A stretch of 64,000 bases of DNA from Lantana camara (Eukaryota; Streptophyta; Magnoliopsida; Lamiales; Verbenaceae). Under the pieces are notes generated by a model. That model saw only the letters and a program-made list of their open reading frames with translations. It made no database searches and had not been told where the DNA came from. The position numbers and the translations under genes are program-made. Each line of letters opens with the position of its first letter. Positions within the stretch are counted from its first letter, which is position 1. The stretch lies in the NCBI GenBank assembly GCA_037501455.1, contig CM074861.1:91427001-91491000 (forward strand). The letters run 5' to 3'. Below, one piece after another: positions 1-12,521 of this stretch.

Positions 1-372
1 TAGAAAACTTGTGATTGGTTTATCTTTATTTTGTATATTATTTTTTTATGAAAATAAGTAAAAAAAAAAAAAGTAGTAACTAAGGAAAATAATTAATGTT
101 GATAAGTTTGACCGAATGGAATTAATTTTGATATTTCTACTAACTAAGTAAGGTTAATATTATATGCATGTATTTGATATTTCTATATATTTATTAAATT
201 AATTTTAATAGCTAATTACTTAAACCACCGATACAATTTCCATAAAAAATCACTATAATTTCAAATTTAAATTCAAATATTACAAAATACAGAGAATTAA
301 TTAAGTTTCTTAAATTACTCCATCAAATTAATTAGTTTTTTTTTTAATCTAAAATTAATAATTAATATATAC

Positions 373-428
<56 letters not shown>

Positions 429-985
429 GTATAATTGACATAAATTAATTAAATTACTCCATCAAATTAATTAATTTTTTTAAATTTAAAATTAATACTT
501 AATAAATTTAATCTATATTTATATCTATACTATTATATATTTGATAGCGATGTTTGACTTTTGATTGTACATTTTGATGACATGAAATTTTGTGGTTTTT
601 TTTGAAGTTTTTAATTAGACAGAAAAAATGTGATTGTCTTATCTTTATTTTGTATATTTTTTTTATTAAAATAAGTAAAAAAAAAAAGTAGTAACTAAGA
701 AAAATAATTAATATTGGAAAGTTTTACCGAATGGAATTAATTTTGATATTTCTACTAATTAAGTACGTTAATATTATATACATGTATTTGATATTTCTAT
801 ATATTTATTAAATTAATTTTAATGGCTAATTACTTAAATCACGGATACAATTTTCATAAAAAATCACTACAATTTCAAATTTAAATTCAAATATTACAAA
901 ATACAGAAAATTAATTAAGTTTCTTAAATTACTCCATCAAATTAATTAATTTTTTTAAATCTAAAATTAATAGTTAATATATATT
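1..985 (+). repeat. Tandem duplication of the Helitron 5' region
   Basis: Positions 1-370 and about 619-985 are close copies (offset about 619 bases) with scattered substitutions. Shared landmarks include the A-tract before GTAGTAACTAAG, the motif CCGAATGGAATTAATTTT and the ACTCCATCAAATTAATTA stretch. A third, shorter copy of that last stretch lies near 451-515. The upstream copy would place its own 5' terminus about 95 bases left of the window. The simplest readings are two Helitron ends inserted in tandem, or an internal duplication of the element's 5' part. Confidence 0.7.
365..430. repeat. Compound ATAC/AT/AC microsatellite
   Basis: A run of ATAC units passes into about 15 AT units and then AC units. 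It separates the duplicated Helitron 5' segments. Confidence 0.9.
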
Positions 986-3597
986 TTAAATGATAAAATT
1001 ATTTTGAATTATTTTAAATGATAAAATTATTTTTATGGTAGGTCATATAGTAATAATTGGAATCTTTAATTTTTCAAAACAATTCAAAAATCATATCAAC
1101 TATCTCCCTAATTTACGAAATCTTTTAAATTGACAATTAAATTTGTATCCTTATTTATCTTTCAGGGTTTCTTATATTTATTATAAAAGTTGTAAGCATT
1201 TATCTATTATCTTCAAACCTTTTTTTTTTTGTCATGCCTCCCCTATTCTCTCTTTGTTCTCACACCTTCGATTCCATTCATATTTTTTCGCCTCTATCAC
1301 GGTATACAAAATTATTTTCTTATTTTTTATGTTGCTAACTTCATCTCGAGAAATTACGAAGATTCAAGATTTATGTATTGATACACAAAGTTTTGTTAGT
1401 TTTTACTTTTGTTTCGATTTGTTATTAATTTTATATATATTTTGTTGTTGTCGATTTTAACATTTTTTAGAAATCTATTTATTTATGTTTTTTATGAAAT
1501 TTATTTAGAGAATATGGACTTTTACTTTTATTGTTTTATGAATTTATCTAATTATTCTAACTTTTCATTGTTATCATTTTTAATACTTTATTTTTATTTT
1601 TTTTTCCAAAGGAATTTATTGCATTTCAATTAATTTTTGCATTAATTTTTTATTTGACACATTTGAAGTATTATTGAATAATGTATTTTTGAATATTTTA
1701 ATATTTATGTTTTTAACGTAAAATATATCTTTTGCGGTAGTTAGTACAATAAAATAGTATTCAATGCTCAAAATTATCTTACCAAAAAAAAAAAAAATGC
1801 TCAAAATTAATCAAATTATCGAAGGATTTTTGCTTTTTTTACTTTTTGTTCTTTTGTCATTCATTTATGATTTAAGATTTTCTTTGAGTTGATTTCATAT
1901 TTATAATCGGAGACATTAAAAGTTAGATTTAATAATTTCTTCACGCAATTAAGAAATGTTATTTCATATTTTTTTCACTTTGAATTTTAATATATTTTAG
2001 GACATTTTTATTTATTTTTTATATTATTTTTAGCTTTTATTTTTTCATTGTTATTTTTTTCATTAATTTCTCATCTATTTTCAACATTAATATCATGTTT
2101 ATCATCGATTTTTGACATGAAATTGACAATAGATAATGATAATAAGTTTATATTTGAATTTAATGGTATATTTTTTTTTTCCAATTACGTTTTTCTTCAA
2201 TATTTAGTTATATATATATTTTGTATTCTAACAATTTTTATTTTTTAATTGTTTTGCAAGTTACTTAATTGTTGTAGATTTTGTTAATGAAATTTTTTTC
2301 TATTTACTATGTTTAATTTTTTTTTTTATATTTTAACTATAAAAAACGTTAACATATTTCTATTTTTTTCATTTTTTTTTTAATTTCGCTTAATGTATCT
2401 ATCTATAAAAGCATACACATCATATATTACATAGTTTTCAAAAAAAATTTGTGCCAAGTACAAATTTTTTTGATTTATCCATAAATTTATGTGAGATTTT
2501 AATAAATTTTTTTTTTCAGATTCTCATATATTTCTTTTATTATCTTTATTTCATTTAATTTTTATGATTTATATAATTTTTTTGTATATTTTTGTTTATT
2601 ATTGATGAACATTTTTTTTTTTTAAATTTTAATTTCATTTTAATTTATGGCTACATACTTAAGATAGTTATGTTTATTTATTTTGTTAATAATTATTTTT
2701 ATTTATTTTGAATTTCAATTTTTTTAATATTTTTTATTCATTTTTCTTAATGATTGAGTGATGTTTCTTTTCTATCAACTAATTTACTTTCCCCAAAATC
2801 GAAGAACAAATTTTCATATAATTTTTATTTTTTAATATTTAATATCACTTTTTAATACCATTTACTTTTAGTTTTTCTTTTTTAAGAATGTTATATATTA
2901 TTTATTTATAACTTTTTCAACTTTTTAAATTTTTTTATTCGAATTTTAATTTGGTAGGTATTTTTTTATTAAAATTTTTAAAATAATTTCATTTTTTATT
3001 AAATATATAATTATTTATAATTTTCATTATTTCTTAATAATATTTTTCGGTTCGAGGGTCTTTGTTGTAATTGTAAACCAAACAAATGCATTTTTCTGTT
3101 TTTTTCCCTTCTCATTTAAGTTTAGAATAAATTAATATATTAATTATTTCATTGATTATAAATATTTCCCAAATTTGGGTACTTTAGATTATTGAAATTA
3201 TGTATTTATTTGAAATATGAATGTAATTTTTTTTTATCTTGAATTATTATTCGTTTTCATTAAATTTAATTTATATAAATTGATTATTTACTTTTTATTT
3301 TTTTTGTTACTTATTATTTTTTTATATGCTTAGTTCAATAATAAAAATAATAATAACAATAATAATAATAATAATAAATAAATAAATAAATAAAATTTAC
3401 CAAGTTTCAGTATAATGTATTATTCCCTAATTTGGATGATTTTCTATTTTATAGATTTTACATAAATTAACTTTCTATTCTAAAATAAACTATCTTTTAA
3501 CATTATCTTAGTTTATAATATTTACGACTAATATATAATATTATAAATCAATAATTTTTATATATAAAAACCGTGCATAGCACGGGGTATATGCTAG
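524..3597 (+). mobile_element. Non-autonomous Helitron
   Basis: The 3' end shows the Helitron signature directly: a hairpin with arms CCGTGC and GCACGG (3571-3585, loop ATA), then a short spacer and terminal CTAG at 3594-3597 followed by T. The proposed 5' end is TCTATACTATTATAT at 524, preceded by A, which fits insertion between A and T. There are no target-site duplications and no inverted repeats, as expected for this class. The 3.07 kb interior is T-rich and encodes no recognisable Rep or helicase domain, so the element would depend on proteins supplied elsewhere. Short open frames at 1143-2248 are low-complexity (F, Y, I, L rich) and look accidental. The 5' end is less certain than the 3' end because a related copy of the 5' region lies immediately upstream. 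Confidence 0.72.
3344..3393. repeat. AAT/AAAT microsatellite
   Basis: An ATA-type trinucleotide run followed by AAAT units lies inside the Helitron interior. Confidence 0.85.
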
Positions 3598-6478
3598 TAT
3601 AAAATATATATATAAAAAGGAGAAAATTAAAAGAGAGAAGTGAGGAAAATACATATAGAAATAACTTGGGTAATAAATTTAAAAATTCCTGGTTTTTTAA
3701 TAGATAGTATATATTCAATTTTCTTCATATTTTGAATTTATTCTGTGCAAATAAAGCATAGATATTGTGCTATTATGATTATACTTTATCCCAAATAATT
3801 AAATGAAGTTAAATGCATAGTGCCAATTGGCAACGAAAACATCGGGGCCTTCACGGCGGAGACGGGGCCGTTAAAAGACATGAAAGTGGTGGTGCGCGGT
3901 GGGTCCGGCCGGCCACCAACTTTCCTTTTCTTAATCTGGCAACAACTTTTCAGATATATCGAATCTAACTGTCATTTCCTTCAGATTTAGGATTTAATGC
4001 ATGATTATTATTATTTTTTGGTTACAATTTAATGCATGATTTGATATGGAATTAATGTTGACATAATGGTTAAATGTTAATTCGTTTTACTGTTTAGTTC
4101 GTTGTCGAGTTTCCAACCCAAATAGTAAAACAAAGAGAGAAATATTTCCACTAATTTGTAATTCAAACAAATAAATATTTTTTCACATCTTGATTATAAC
4201 ATTTTTTATAACGCGTAGAATGAGTTTTTTTTACTTGTAAATCGGCATCAAATTTTCGTATTTATGTCATATTACTATGTAAATTTCTTTTTTATTAATT
4301 TTGATTAAATAACAAGACACATGTATATATTATAGATATATCACACGTTTTGATTTTTTTAGTCAAGACTACTGGAAATGAGTTTAGATGGTGGATATAT
4401 ATCATAACTGCATATATCAGATGACGGTTTGCAAGTTAAAGTACTTTACTCTATGAGAGTAAGAGTTGCAAAAATATCATAATTTGAATGTTAAAAAAAT
4501 ATTTAACTCTAAATTACGAGAAGTAATAGCATAATTCCTGGCATAATATGTCGGGGAATAAATAAGGTGCTTGATGGTGGTAACAATTCCAGATAATGAA
4601 ATGGCATACATTATATTCTAAATGCTGAGTTTATATGATAAGTTAGGAAGAGGAATTGTTGCCAAATATGTGGGAAAAGACAATTCATGGGGGAATTTGA
4701 GCCTTCCATGATCCGATTCTGGTCGTAATCTTGAGTGAAGTAACATATCATGTTGCGATCAAGCCGCAATTTGTTTGTTTGAGTTTTCAGGTTTGCAAAA
4801 GTCAGCCATGTCTTCTTGAGAATCTAGTTCTTCATGTAATAAAAAATGAAGAGTTACAAAACTCAATATTTGAGACACTCCTAAACAGTGAGATGGAAAA
4901 TTGAATAACACATGAGGTACTGTATATGGAGACGGATAGCAAACGCGACGTGATACGCTTATGAAACAACAATATATATATATATATTTTTAAAATTTAT
5001 CACGTGATAAGTGTCTGACAAGATACAAAATGATAAAATGATATTTGTGTATGTTAGTTCAAGAACATGATAAAAAATCCAAATGATCAATGGTCCAATC
5101 AAGCAAACAAATTAGTTTAGCAGATTAACTCATGGGATACAACGATAAGATTGAAAGAGAATATTGGATTACGATGAAAGCAAGAGATACAATAATAACG
5201 GATTTTGGTAAGATTAGCCAGGGAAAAACTTAAGTCTGATATTCTATAAATAAGGTGTTCATGAGATACGACGATCTAAGTTTTTGGTCTGATTTCTCTT
5301 GATTAATCTATTCAAAACCCTAACTTACTCCGGTAAGATCTTGAGAAAAGAGAGATTAATTTTAGGAGTTTTGGACTGAAGGCAACAATTTGGATAAACT
5401 TTCATGCATTAATTAGAAGATGGATTAGTATATTAAATATAAACAATTCCTTTTCTTCTCCTTGTATGCTTTATTATACCTCAATCACCTTCTAATATAT
5501 TACATCAAAGACATGGGTCCAACTCCAAGTATGCCCCATAAAAGATGATTGTCCATTGCAACACAAAAATGAGAAATAATGGAGATAGCAGTGACAAATA
5601 TAGTACATTATATTTTGGTAATTTATAGTAGCGGGGATGCATTGGGAGGGATAAAATCATAAAGGCAATGATGATAGATATGTACATAGTTGGCCACAAT
5701 AATACTATTTCTACTCATGAATGTCCCTTAATCATTGCCCTTCACTTTCATAATGCTCACACCCAAATTGTAATCTGATCACAGTTCTCACGCAATAAAA
5801 ACTATTGAGTGCCTTCTCCCTGTACCTGAATTTGCACTTTCAAATTCAATTGGCCAACTACATTATATTGATCACTTCTCCAATTTCATCTTTTTAATTA
5901 GTTAGTGCATCTCACTCACACACACACGCATTGTGTAAAATGATGATGATACTTCGAAATTGGAATGAGCATGCATGACGGAATGATACTTCGATTAAGA
6001 TTATGTTGTTGAATTGATTACTCGAGATATTTGATATGTATTAAAATCAAATTAAGGGAATAAAATAAAAATGAGATGAATCTAATTTGAGCTCATTAAA
6101 AATAAATAGAATGTCGGTATAATCATAAATAGTCGTAATTTTTTCAGTAACTCACGTGAAAGGATGGAATTGAACTTTCGGAAAATATATATTCTAATTA
6201 TTTGTAGGTAGATAAAATGAATTTTCCTTAAAGTTTGAAATAATCGTTATTTTGTTTGTGGGCCCCGCCCAACTTGTCTACAATGTGAATAAATAATTAT
6301 TAATGCCAAACTTTCACGAAATTATTATTAATATCAAAATTTCAAGGATCAAGACATATCGAGATGAAATATGATTTTTTTTTAAGAAGATGAAATATGA
6401 ATTAAAAAGAAATATTCTAAAGTATTTAAAATTTTTAAATCTAGATGATAGAATGCTGATATGGACACGACATGTATG
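3598..6478. other. Intergenic spacer without recognisable genes
   Basis: AT-rich sequence without a convincing coding frame. Two details stand out. A short GC-rich island lies at about 3840-3925 and contains GGTCCGGCCGGCC. A degenerate relative of the 54269-54420 MITE lies near 4920-5050, recognised by its cacgtgataagtgtc and dispersed cgacgtgatac words. Open frames on the - strand at 5505-5699 and 6314-6496 have no recognisable domains. Confidence 0.6.
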
Positions 6479-6483
6479 GATAT

Positions 6484-8310
6484 TGATCTGACTCAATTCT
6501 GGTCGATCTGACGTGGTCTATCTGGCTGTCAGATATGAGTCAATCAGTCAAGAATTTGTTTAAGTGGGTTCTTTATCGACCTGAAAGCACTAACACACGT
6601 GAGCTAAGTACCAGCTTGGGGAACTTGGGGTTTTACCCAAGTTTGGCACTCCGATGCTCAAGTCAGTAATGGAGCTATTTAGAGAGAGAATAAATGCAAT
6701 TTAATGCGGAGTAAAGACTTACCAACTACTGTTCAAAGGGCGAGTATTTATAGTCATGGTCAGATAACGCAGTAGTGCGTGTACCGCAGGTGTGCATTAA
6801 TGGCATTGCCAGTCGTCGATCTGAATGTCGGACAATGGAACCGGCTTGAGGCGGGTAGTTTGTACCTTCTTTCCCCTTTGGGTAAAAGCAGGGATTGACG
6901 GCCATTAACGCGCCGTAGTACGCCTGTTCCAGGGAATGAGAAGGATGCACGTGTCCTGACAGGAGTGCTTTACAGTATTCGGGTGTCCGGTGACGTATGT
7001 AATCGATCTAGAGATCGATATTGCCCTCCGGAATCCTTTACTGTTTGGGTTTCTTCCTAGGAGAGAGAAGATTGACCTGATGATCTGATGATCGTGCGAT
7101 ATGTAAATCGACCTGACGTCCTTGCGTAGATCTGATGATCTGTCCCAGAGGTCGTTTCTGGTTTATCCAGGTCTGCGTGGGGTCCACGTGGTGCCAACGT
7201 TGACGCGCCACGTGTTCCTGTATTATCGTGCCATGTCAGAGGCCCCCCAAATTACCAGTGTGAATTTTCGCAGTGGTAATTTCATCGATTTGGCAATGGG
7301 CAGGGGAACCGTCGTGGCCATTGGAGTCCAACTGCCGCCCAGATTATTAGGCGTGACTTTTGAGTCGGTTCGGTCTGACACCGTATTTAATGCGGCGCAA
7401 CCTTCCATGGGATTGGCGTGTGCAGGGTAATTATGGCGTCGTTTCGTATTTCAAGGCGTTACTTTTTCAACCTCTATATATAGGAGGCCTCCCTGAGCCC
7501 CAAATTCACCATTGGCACACTCTGTGAACCGAACTGCTCCGATCTGCTCAGCTCGTTTGTGAACAGGCGCTTCCGCGATCCACTTTGGAAAGGTAAACTC
7601 CCCATCTTCTTTTAGCTTTTATGGCTCAGGACCAGGTCGCGTTTACACCTTCACCAGAACGAGAAGACGACCTGCCGACCCCCCCTTTACCAAGTGAAAG
7701 TTTTGAGTTCGCATCGGGAAGGGGCGAAGTTCTAACGGCTAATAGAGGGGGATCAGCTTCGACGTCTAGGGTGCGGCGACCTATAGGACTGTTAGACGAA
7801 CCGGAAGAGGAGGAAACTGGAGGGGAAGAACAGGTCGGAGAGAGGCAGATCGATGGTGGGGAACCTGTGGTGCATATCGGGAACCCCCCAGCTCGACCTC
7901 CGCATGTTTATCGGACCCTCTCGCATGTTTCTGAGAGGTTTTCTAAGATAACTCCTCAGGAGTTCGAGGAGGTCACCAGGCTATTGGGGTGGGTCCCCAA
8001 TACACAGTTCGCATGCCGCAGGAGGGGGAAACAGTTGAGAGACCGAGGGGTTTGAGATCGGTTGGTATGTACTATGCTTCCGTCAAATACGGGTTCAGGC
8101 TTCCTCTTCCCCGGGTCATTGCGGATTTTTTAGTTCGATATAACCTGTGTCCTTCCCAGCTGACCCCCAAACTCTTTCTCGCTAATGCATTGTATGATTA
8201 TTACGATGAAGTGCCTCGGGTTCGAGCCAGAGATTTGGAACTTCGGGTGGGTCCCACAGATCATCAGATCTACGCAAGGACGTCAGATCGACCAGATTTG
8301 AGCCAGATCA
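6484..8310 (+). repeat. Left terminal block (5' LTR position) of the Tat element
   Basis: It ends TTGAGCCAGATCA directly before the primer-binding site, so it occupies the 5' LTR position. Its first 600 bases look like an LTR in reverse. Read on the - strand, they give a TATA-like ACTATAAATACTC and then the ACTGACTTGAGCATCGGAG motif, typical of the U5 side of plant gypsy LTRs, and finish at 6484. The part at 7100-8243 is an inverted copy of the promoter and 5' half of the antisense gene found at 17050-18190. A 35-bp inverted pair (around 7110-7145 and 8255-8295, core GACGTCCTTGCGTAGATCTG) flanks that inserted part. Confidence 0.65.
7621..8243 (+). pseudogene. Truncated copy of the Tat extra gene (Transposase_28-like N-terminal half)
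   Basis: The reading frame starts MAQDQVAFTPSPERED, has an acidic low-complexity region (EEEETGGEEQ), and continues into a conserved part. A one-base deletion near 7988 relative to the 17 kb copy shifts the frame, and the conserved sequence continues in the frame ending near 8250 (GFRLPLPRVIADFLVRYNL). That stretch matches the N-terminal part of the plant putative gypsy-type transposon domain (Pfam Transposase_28). Homology to the other copy stops abruptly at about 8243, so only the 5' half is present. A TATA-like TATATATA lies at 7475-7482, at the same distance upstream as in the other copy. Confidence 0.65.
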
Positions 8311-8313
8311 GTT

Positions 8314-8331
8314 TGGCGCCGTCTGTGGGAA
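8314..8331 (+). other. Primer-binding site of the Tat element
   Basis: TGGCGCCGTCTGTGGGAA begins three bases after the end of the left terminal block. This is the standard tRNA primer-binding context of plant Tat/Athila-type gypsy elements. It fixes the element's orientation as + strand. Confidence 0.8.
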
Positions 8332-8385
8332 ATCTTCCTTTCACATCGACCTAGATAAAAGCCCTTTCATCCTTTTTCCAACACC

Positions 8386-10022
8386 ATGGTTAACACCAGG
8401 AACACCAACCGTGACGAGGACATGGAGGAGGTTGCCAAAGGCAGGATGACTACAACGCGCCGCTTGGTAACATCTCCGATGTCCTTCCGATCGGGCCTAA
8501 CACTAACGTTCCCCAACCTCCGCCGGAGGCCACTCCCAGGAACACCGTCACCCAGGCGGACCTGGATGCTTTCCTCGACCAATGACGGGTCGAGATCGAG
8601 CGCGCCCAGACGGAGGGCCGCGAACCTAGGCGCCCCGAGCTACCAAGGGCCAGCTCAAACACTACCATCCCGAGCCCTGTGTTGGGCAACGCGCTGGGCC
8701 CCTCACTCCAAGCATACGGGAACCCAGTTCCCTATGTCTTCCAGCCGCTCGATGGGTGTCCCGCCCACATCATCTGGGGTCTTAGTCCCCAGATCGGAGC
8801 GGGCCAGGTCCAAGGGTTCGCTCCACCGCCACCTCCTCCCGCGATGAGTAAGGAGGTCCCGCGCGAGGGCCATGGGGAGTCTGATAACCCCAGCCGCAAC
8901 AATCGTGGCAAGCGCGTTGTTGACAAAGAGCACGAGGAGTTCGACGACCTCCGGACAAGGATACCCACTCGATCTGCGAGGGAGGAGGCGGCCCGGATAG
9001 CCGCGTCTCGTGTTGAAAACGAGCCTGATCGTCACGCGGACCTGCCACGGAGATGGGTCCAAGACCGCTTGGGAGATCGAGGATCTCAGATCACCTAGAG
9101 GCAGGTCGACCTGAGAGAAGGGCTGAACCGACGCCCTCTCCATTATCGCAGCGACAGGGAGGAAGCCTCCCCCTTTTGCGAGGACATTCTCCGCACAACC
9201 TGTGATGGAGATCGCATTCCGACAGGCCTGCCCATGTATAACGGGACCACAGATCCCGAAAAACATGTGACGACCTTCGAAAATCGCATGTTGCTACACT
9301 CCCACCCACAACAGATTTGGGCCAAACTCTTCTTCACCACGTTGACGGGCCCAACTCAGGACTGGTTCATCCGCTTGCTGCTGCGGTGCATAACGACCTA
9401 CAACCGGTTCGTAGATCTGTTCACAACCCACTTCTCCTCAATGACCGGGGAGAAGCTCCCGCCCTCTTATCTCAACAGCATCTCCCAGAGGGAGGGTGAG
9501 TCCTTGCGAGACTTCATGACTCGCTTTTCGAGGGAAGTAGTTCGGGTTGAGAACCCGACGATGGACACCCTGCTCTCTGTGGTCCATCGAGCTCTCCGCA
9601 ACCGCCTATGGGCAGACGAGATCGTCAGGGCCGGACCTCGCAACCTGACGAAGATACAGGACATCGCCCATGGCTTCAAGCCCGTAGAGGAGATAGCCCT
9701 CGCGCACGGACCCCCGCCTCGATCTGAGCGACAGGCTATCGGGTCAGGCTCGCCCCACAACCGGAAGGGGAACGAGCAGAAGAAAATCAAGGGGAAAGTC
9801 GACCCACCGATCCAGGTCGACCGACGAAACTATGTCCCCTTGACCAAGCCCATCAACCAGATCTACGTGGTCATGGATCAGAGCCTTCTGAAGAAACCAA
9901 AGCCCATCCGGGAGGGCCCGAAGGCTGAAAAATCGGGAAAGTTCTGCGGTTACCATCAACAATGGGGCCACACCACCGCAGAATACAACGCCCTCCGTGA
10001 TGAGATCAAAAGACTCATCTAA
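8386..10022 (+). pseudogene. Tat gag polyprotein, frameshifted
   Basis: Gag forms the particle that packages element RNA. A start MVNTRNTNRDEDMEEV at 8386 is typical of this lineage, but the frame breaks soon after. The core Retrotrans_gag domain is open from 9234 to 10022 (YNGTTDPEKHV, then TLTGPTQDWFIRL). The C-terminal zinc-binding motif reads CGYHQQWGHTTAEY, with the last cysteine replaced by tyrosine, so the knuckle is damaged. A TAA at 10020-10022 separates gag from the following GGHLKDFV, which in relatives is continuous with protease. At least three frames are needed to read through 8386-9230, so this copy cannot make full-length Gag. Confidence 0.75.
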
Positions 10023-10187
10023 GGAGGGCACTTGAAGGATTTTGTTCGAAAAATCGACCACTACTCTGAGAGGGCGGGATGACCTAACGATCGCGATCGT
10101 TCCAGATCAAGGTCTCCCCCGAAAAGATCTAGGAAGCAGCCGCTGGAAAGAGCTGAGGACAATCCCCCCACCAACGGCAAAATCTAC

Positions 10188-10907
10188 ATGATAGCCAGGG
10201 GACACGAGGGCAGTGACTCCAATGCGGCTCGAAAGAGGAAAATCAGACGTGCGGCCCGAGAGTTCAACGGTCCACATGAAGAGGTCTTCCAGATCAATCA
10301 GGGTAGAGAGTGGGAGAGGCAGGAGGTTAGTTTTAGTGAGAGTGATAGCCGCCCAGGCCCCCATCGGGAAGGCGAGGCGCCTAGTTGTCCGATGGTGGTG
10401 ACCTTAGGCGTGGCTAATTATGATGTAACCATATGCCTAGTTGATAATGGAAGCAACTTGAACATTATTTCTTACTCAACCCTTGTAAAAATGAAATTGC
10501 ATAATCTAAAGCTCGATCCAGTCCGAACACCGCTCTCCGGGTTCGGTGGGTCGGAAGTTGTTCCCCTAGGGCGCCTCCGACTCCTCACCTCTATGGGAAC
10601 ATCCCCTAAGAGGGTGACCCAAGAAGTCGAGTACGTCATTGTTAACATGCCCTTAGCGTACAACATGATCTTCGGTCGACCCGGCCTCATACAGTTCAGG
10701 GCGATAATCTCGACGTACCATCAAAAGCTGAAAATGCCCATCCCGTACGGGGTCGGAGAGGTGACTTACGACGTCATGGATAGTTGGGCTTGCTATGCCA
10801 TCGTTCTGAAAAATCCCTCGGGGAAAGAAGTAGCGGAAGATCTCGACCTGCAGACATACGCCGATGGGGAGATCGAGCTCTCCACGAAAGAGAGTGGGGC
10901 TGAGTGA
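10188..10907 (+). pseudogene. Tat aspartic protease region
   Basis: Open frame of 239 codons that would belong to the gag-pol polyprotein. The active-site region reads CLVDNGSNLNII, with DNG in place of the commoner DTG/DSG, followed by the flap-side MIFGRPGL (the LLGRPW-type motif). The substrate is the element's own polyprotein. A TGA at 10905-10907 ends the frame before reverse transcriptase. Since the lineage normally reads on into RT, this is a disabling stop. Confidence 0.7.
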
Positions 10908-12521
10908 TCTCCCACGGCACAAAAAAGGAAAGCCAGCGAGCGGCTCGAACCCGCCGATGAGCTGAAGAAGATCGCTCTTGTCCCCGGAGACAGCAACAAG
11001 ACCACCAAAATCGGGACGAACATGCACCCCCAACATGAGATCATGATGATAGAGTTCTTGAGGGACAATTCTAACATTTTCGCTTGGGCAGCCAAAGATC
11101 TGATTGGTGTCGACCCGAAAGTGATCTGCCACCGACTCGGGATCGACCCCGTCCATCAAACCCATCAAGCAAAAGTTGAGACCGCAAAGCCGGCCAAGGA
11201 ACAATATTATCGAGGCCGAGGTCAATAAACTCCTCGACGCGGGATACGTTACTCCAGCTCAATATGTTGACTGGTTGTGCAACGTAGTCCTCGTGCAAAA
11301 GACAGGCGGGAAGTGGAGAATGTGAAATGACTTCACCGACCTCAACAAAGCTTACCCAAAGGATCCGTATCCGTTGCCCCGCATTGATCAGCTCGTCGAC
11401 TCGATAGCTGGGTGCGAGATGCTCAGCATGATGGATGCCTTCCAAGGTTATTACCAGATCTCCATGGCCCCCGAAGATAAAAAAACACACGGCCTTCATT
11501 ATGGTAAAGGGAATATACTGCTTCAAGGTCTTGCCCTTCGGATTGAAGAATGCAGGGGCCACATACCAAAGACTGGTCAACCTGATGTTCAAAGACGAGA
11601 TCGGAAAGACGATGGAGGTCTACGTCGATGACATGATCGTGAAGAGTCGGTGGGCGTACCATCATCTAGATCACCTACGCACATCGTTTGAGATCTTACG
11701 GAAATACGAGATGAAGCTCAACCCCCGACAAGTGCACGTTCGGGGTCGAAGGAGGGAAGTTCTTGGGGTATATGGTGAGCCAACGGGGCATCGAAGCTAA
11801 TCCTACCAAGATCAAAGCTATCCGGATCATATCTCGACCCCGGTGCATCAACCAAGTGCAATCACTCGTAGGTCGAATAATTTCTCTCAATCGGTTCATA
11901 TCGCGATCGTCGGAGAGGAACCTCCCATTCTTCAAAGTTCTTAGGAACCTAAAAAAATTCGAGTGGAACGAAGAATGCGACCGAGCGCTAGATCAATTGA
12001 AAGAATACTTGGCCTCTCCGTCGTTGCTGGCAAAGCCAAATGAGGGTGAGACTTTGTACCTCTACTTATCCCTTTCTAACGAAACCTTCAGCTCAGTCTT
12101 GGTCGCCGTTCGAGATCGAAAGCATCTACCGATCTACTACCTGAGCAAGATCCTGCACGGCACAGAACGGAATTATCTCGAGATCGAGAAGTTCGTGTTC
12201 GCCCTCACACATGCAGCCCGGAAGCTACGTCCGTACTTCCAGGCTCACCCCATAGTCGTCCTAACGGATCAGCCGCTTAGGCAGGTGTTATCCAAACCCG
12301 ATGTGTCGGGTCGAATGATGAAATGGGCGATCGAGTTGAGTCAGCATGACATCACCTACCAACCTCGAGCCACCCAGCAAGCTCAAGTTCTGGCTGACAT
12401 TCTAGTCGAAAAGAACACCAGTTCGATGGAGATTGTTCTTACCTCACCAAGTTGGACCATGTACACGGATGGCTCATCGACCTCTCAAGGAGGGGGAGTG
12501 GGCATATCCCTTACAAGCTAG
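10908..12521 (+). pseudogene. Tat reverse transcriptase and first RNase H, broken
   Basis: Reverse transcriptase sequence is spread over three frames. A stop (TGA) falls near 11322 inside the motif RM.NDFTDLNKAYPKD. The catalytic VYVDDMIVKS box is seen at about 11620-11645. The RT C-terminal part and a Ty3-type RNase H follow in the frame 11763-12521 (FLGYMVSQRGIEANP-like opening, then LPIYYLSKILHGTERNY). The frame then enters the second RNase H (MYTDGSSTSQGGGVGI) and stops at 12519-12521. Frameshifts lie near 11225 and 11760. Confidence 0.8.

Noticed and set aside
1143..2248. Several open frames rich in Phe, Tyr, Ile and Leu inside the Helitron
   Set aside because: They follow from T-rich sequence, overlap in several frames and contain no Rep, helicase or other domain.
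3840..3925. GC-rich island as a gene exon
   Set aside because: No open frame with recognisable motifs and no splice context; noted only as a compositional oddity.
5505..5699. 64-codon hydrophobic frame on the - strand
   Set aside because: No homology recognised, no promoter context, AT-rich spacer; probably chance.
8450..9340. Multiple - strand frames of 60-187 codons opposite gag
   Set aside because: Shadows of the GC-rich gag coding strand; no domains, and the + strand shows clear Gag motifs.
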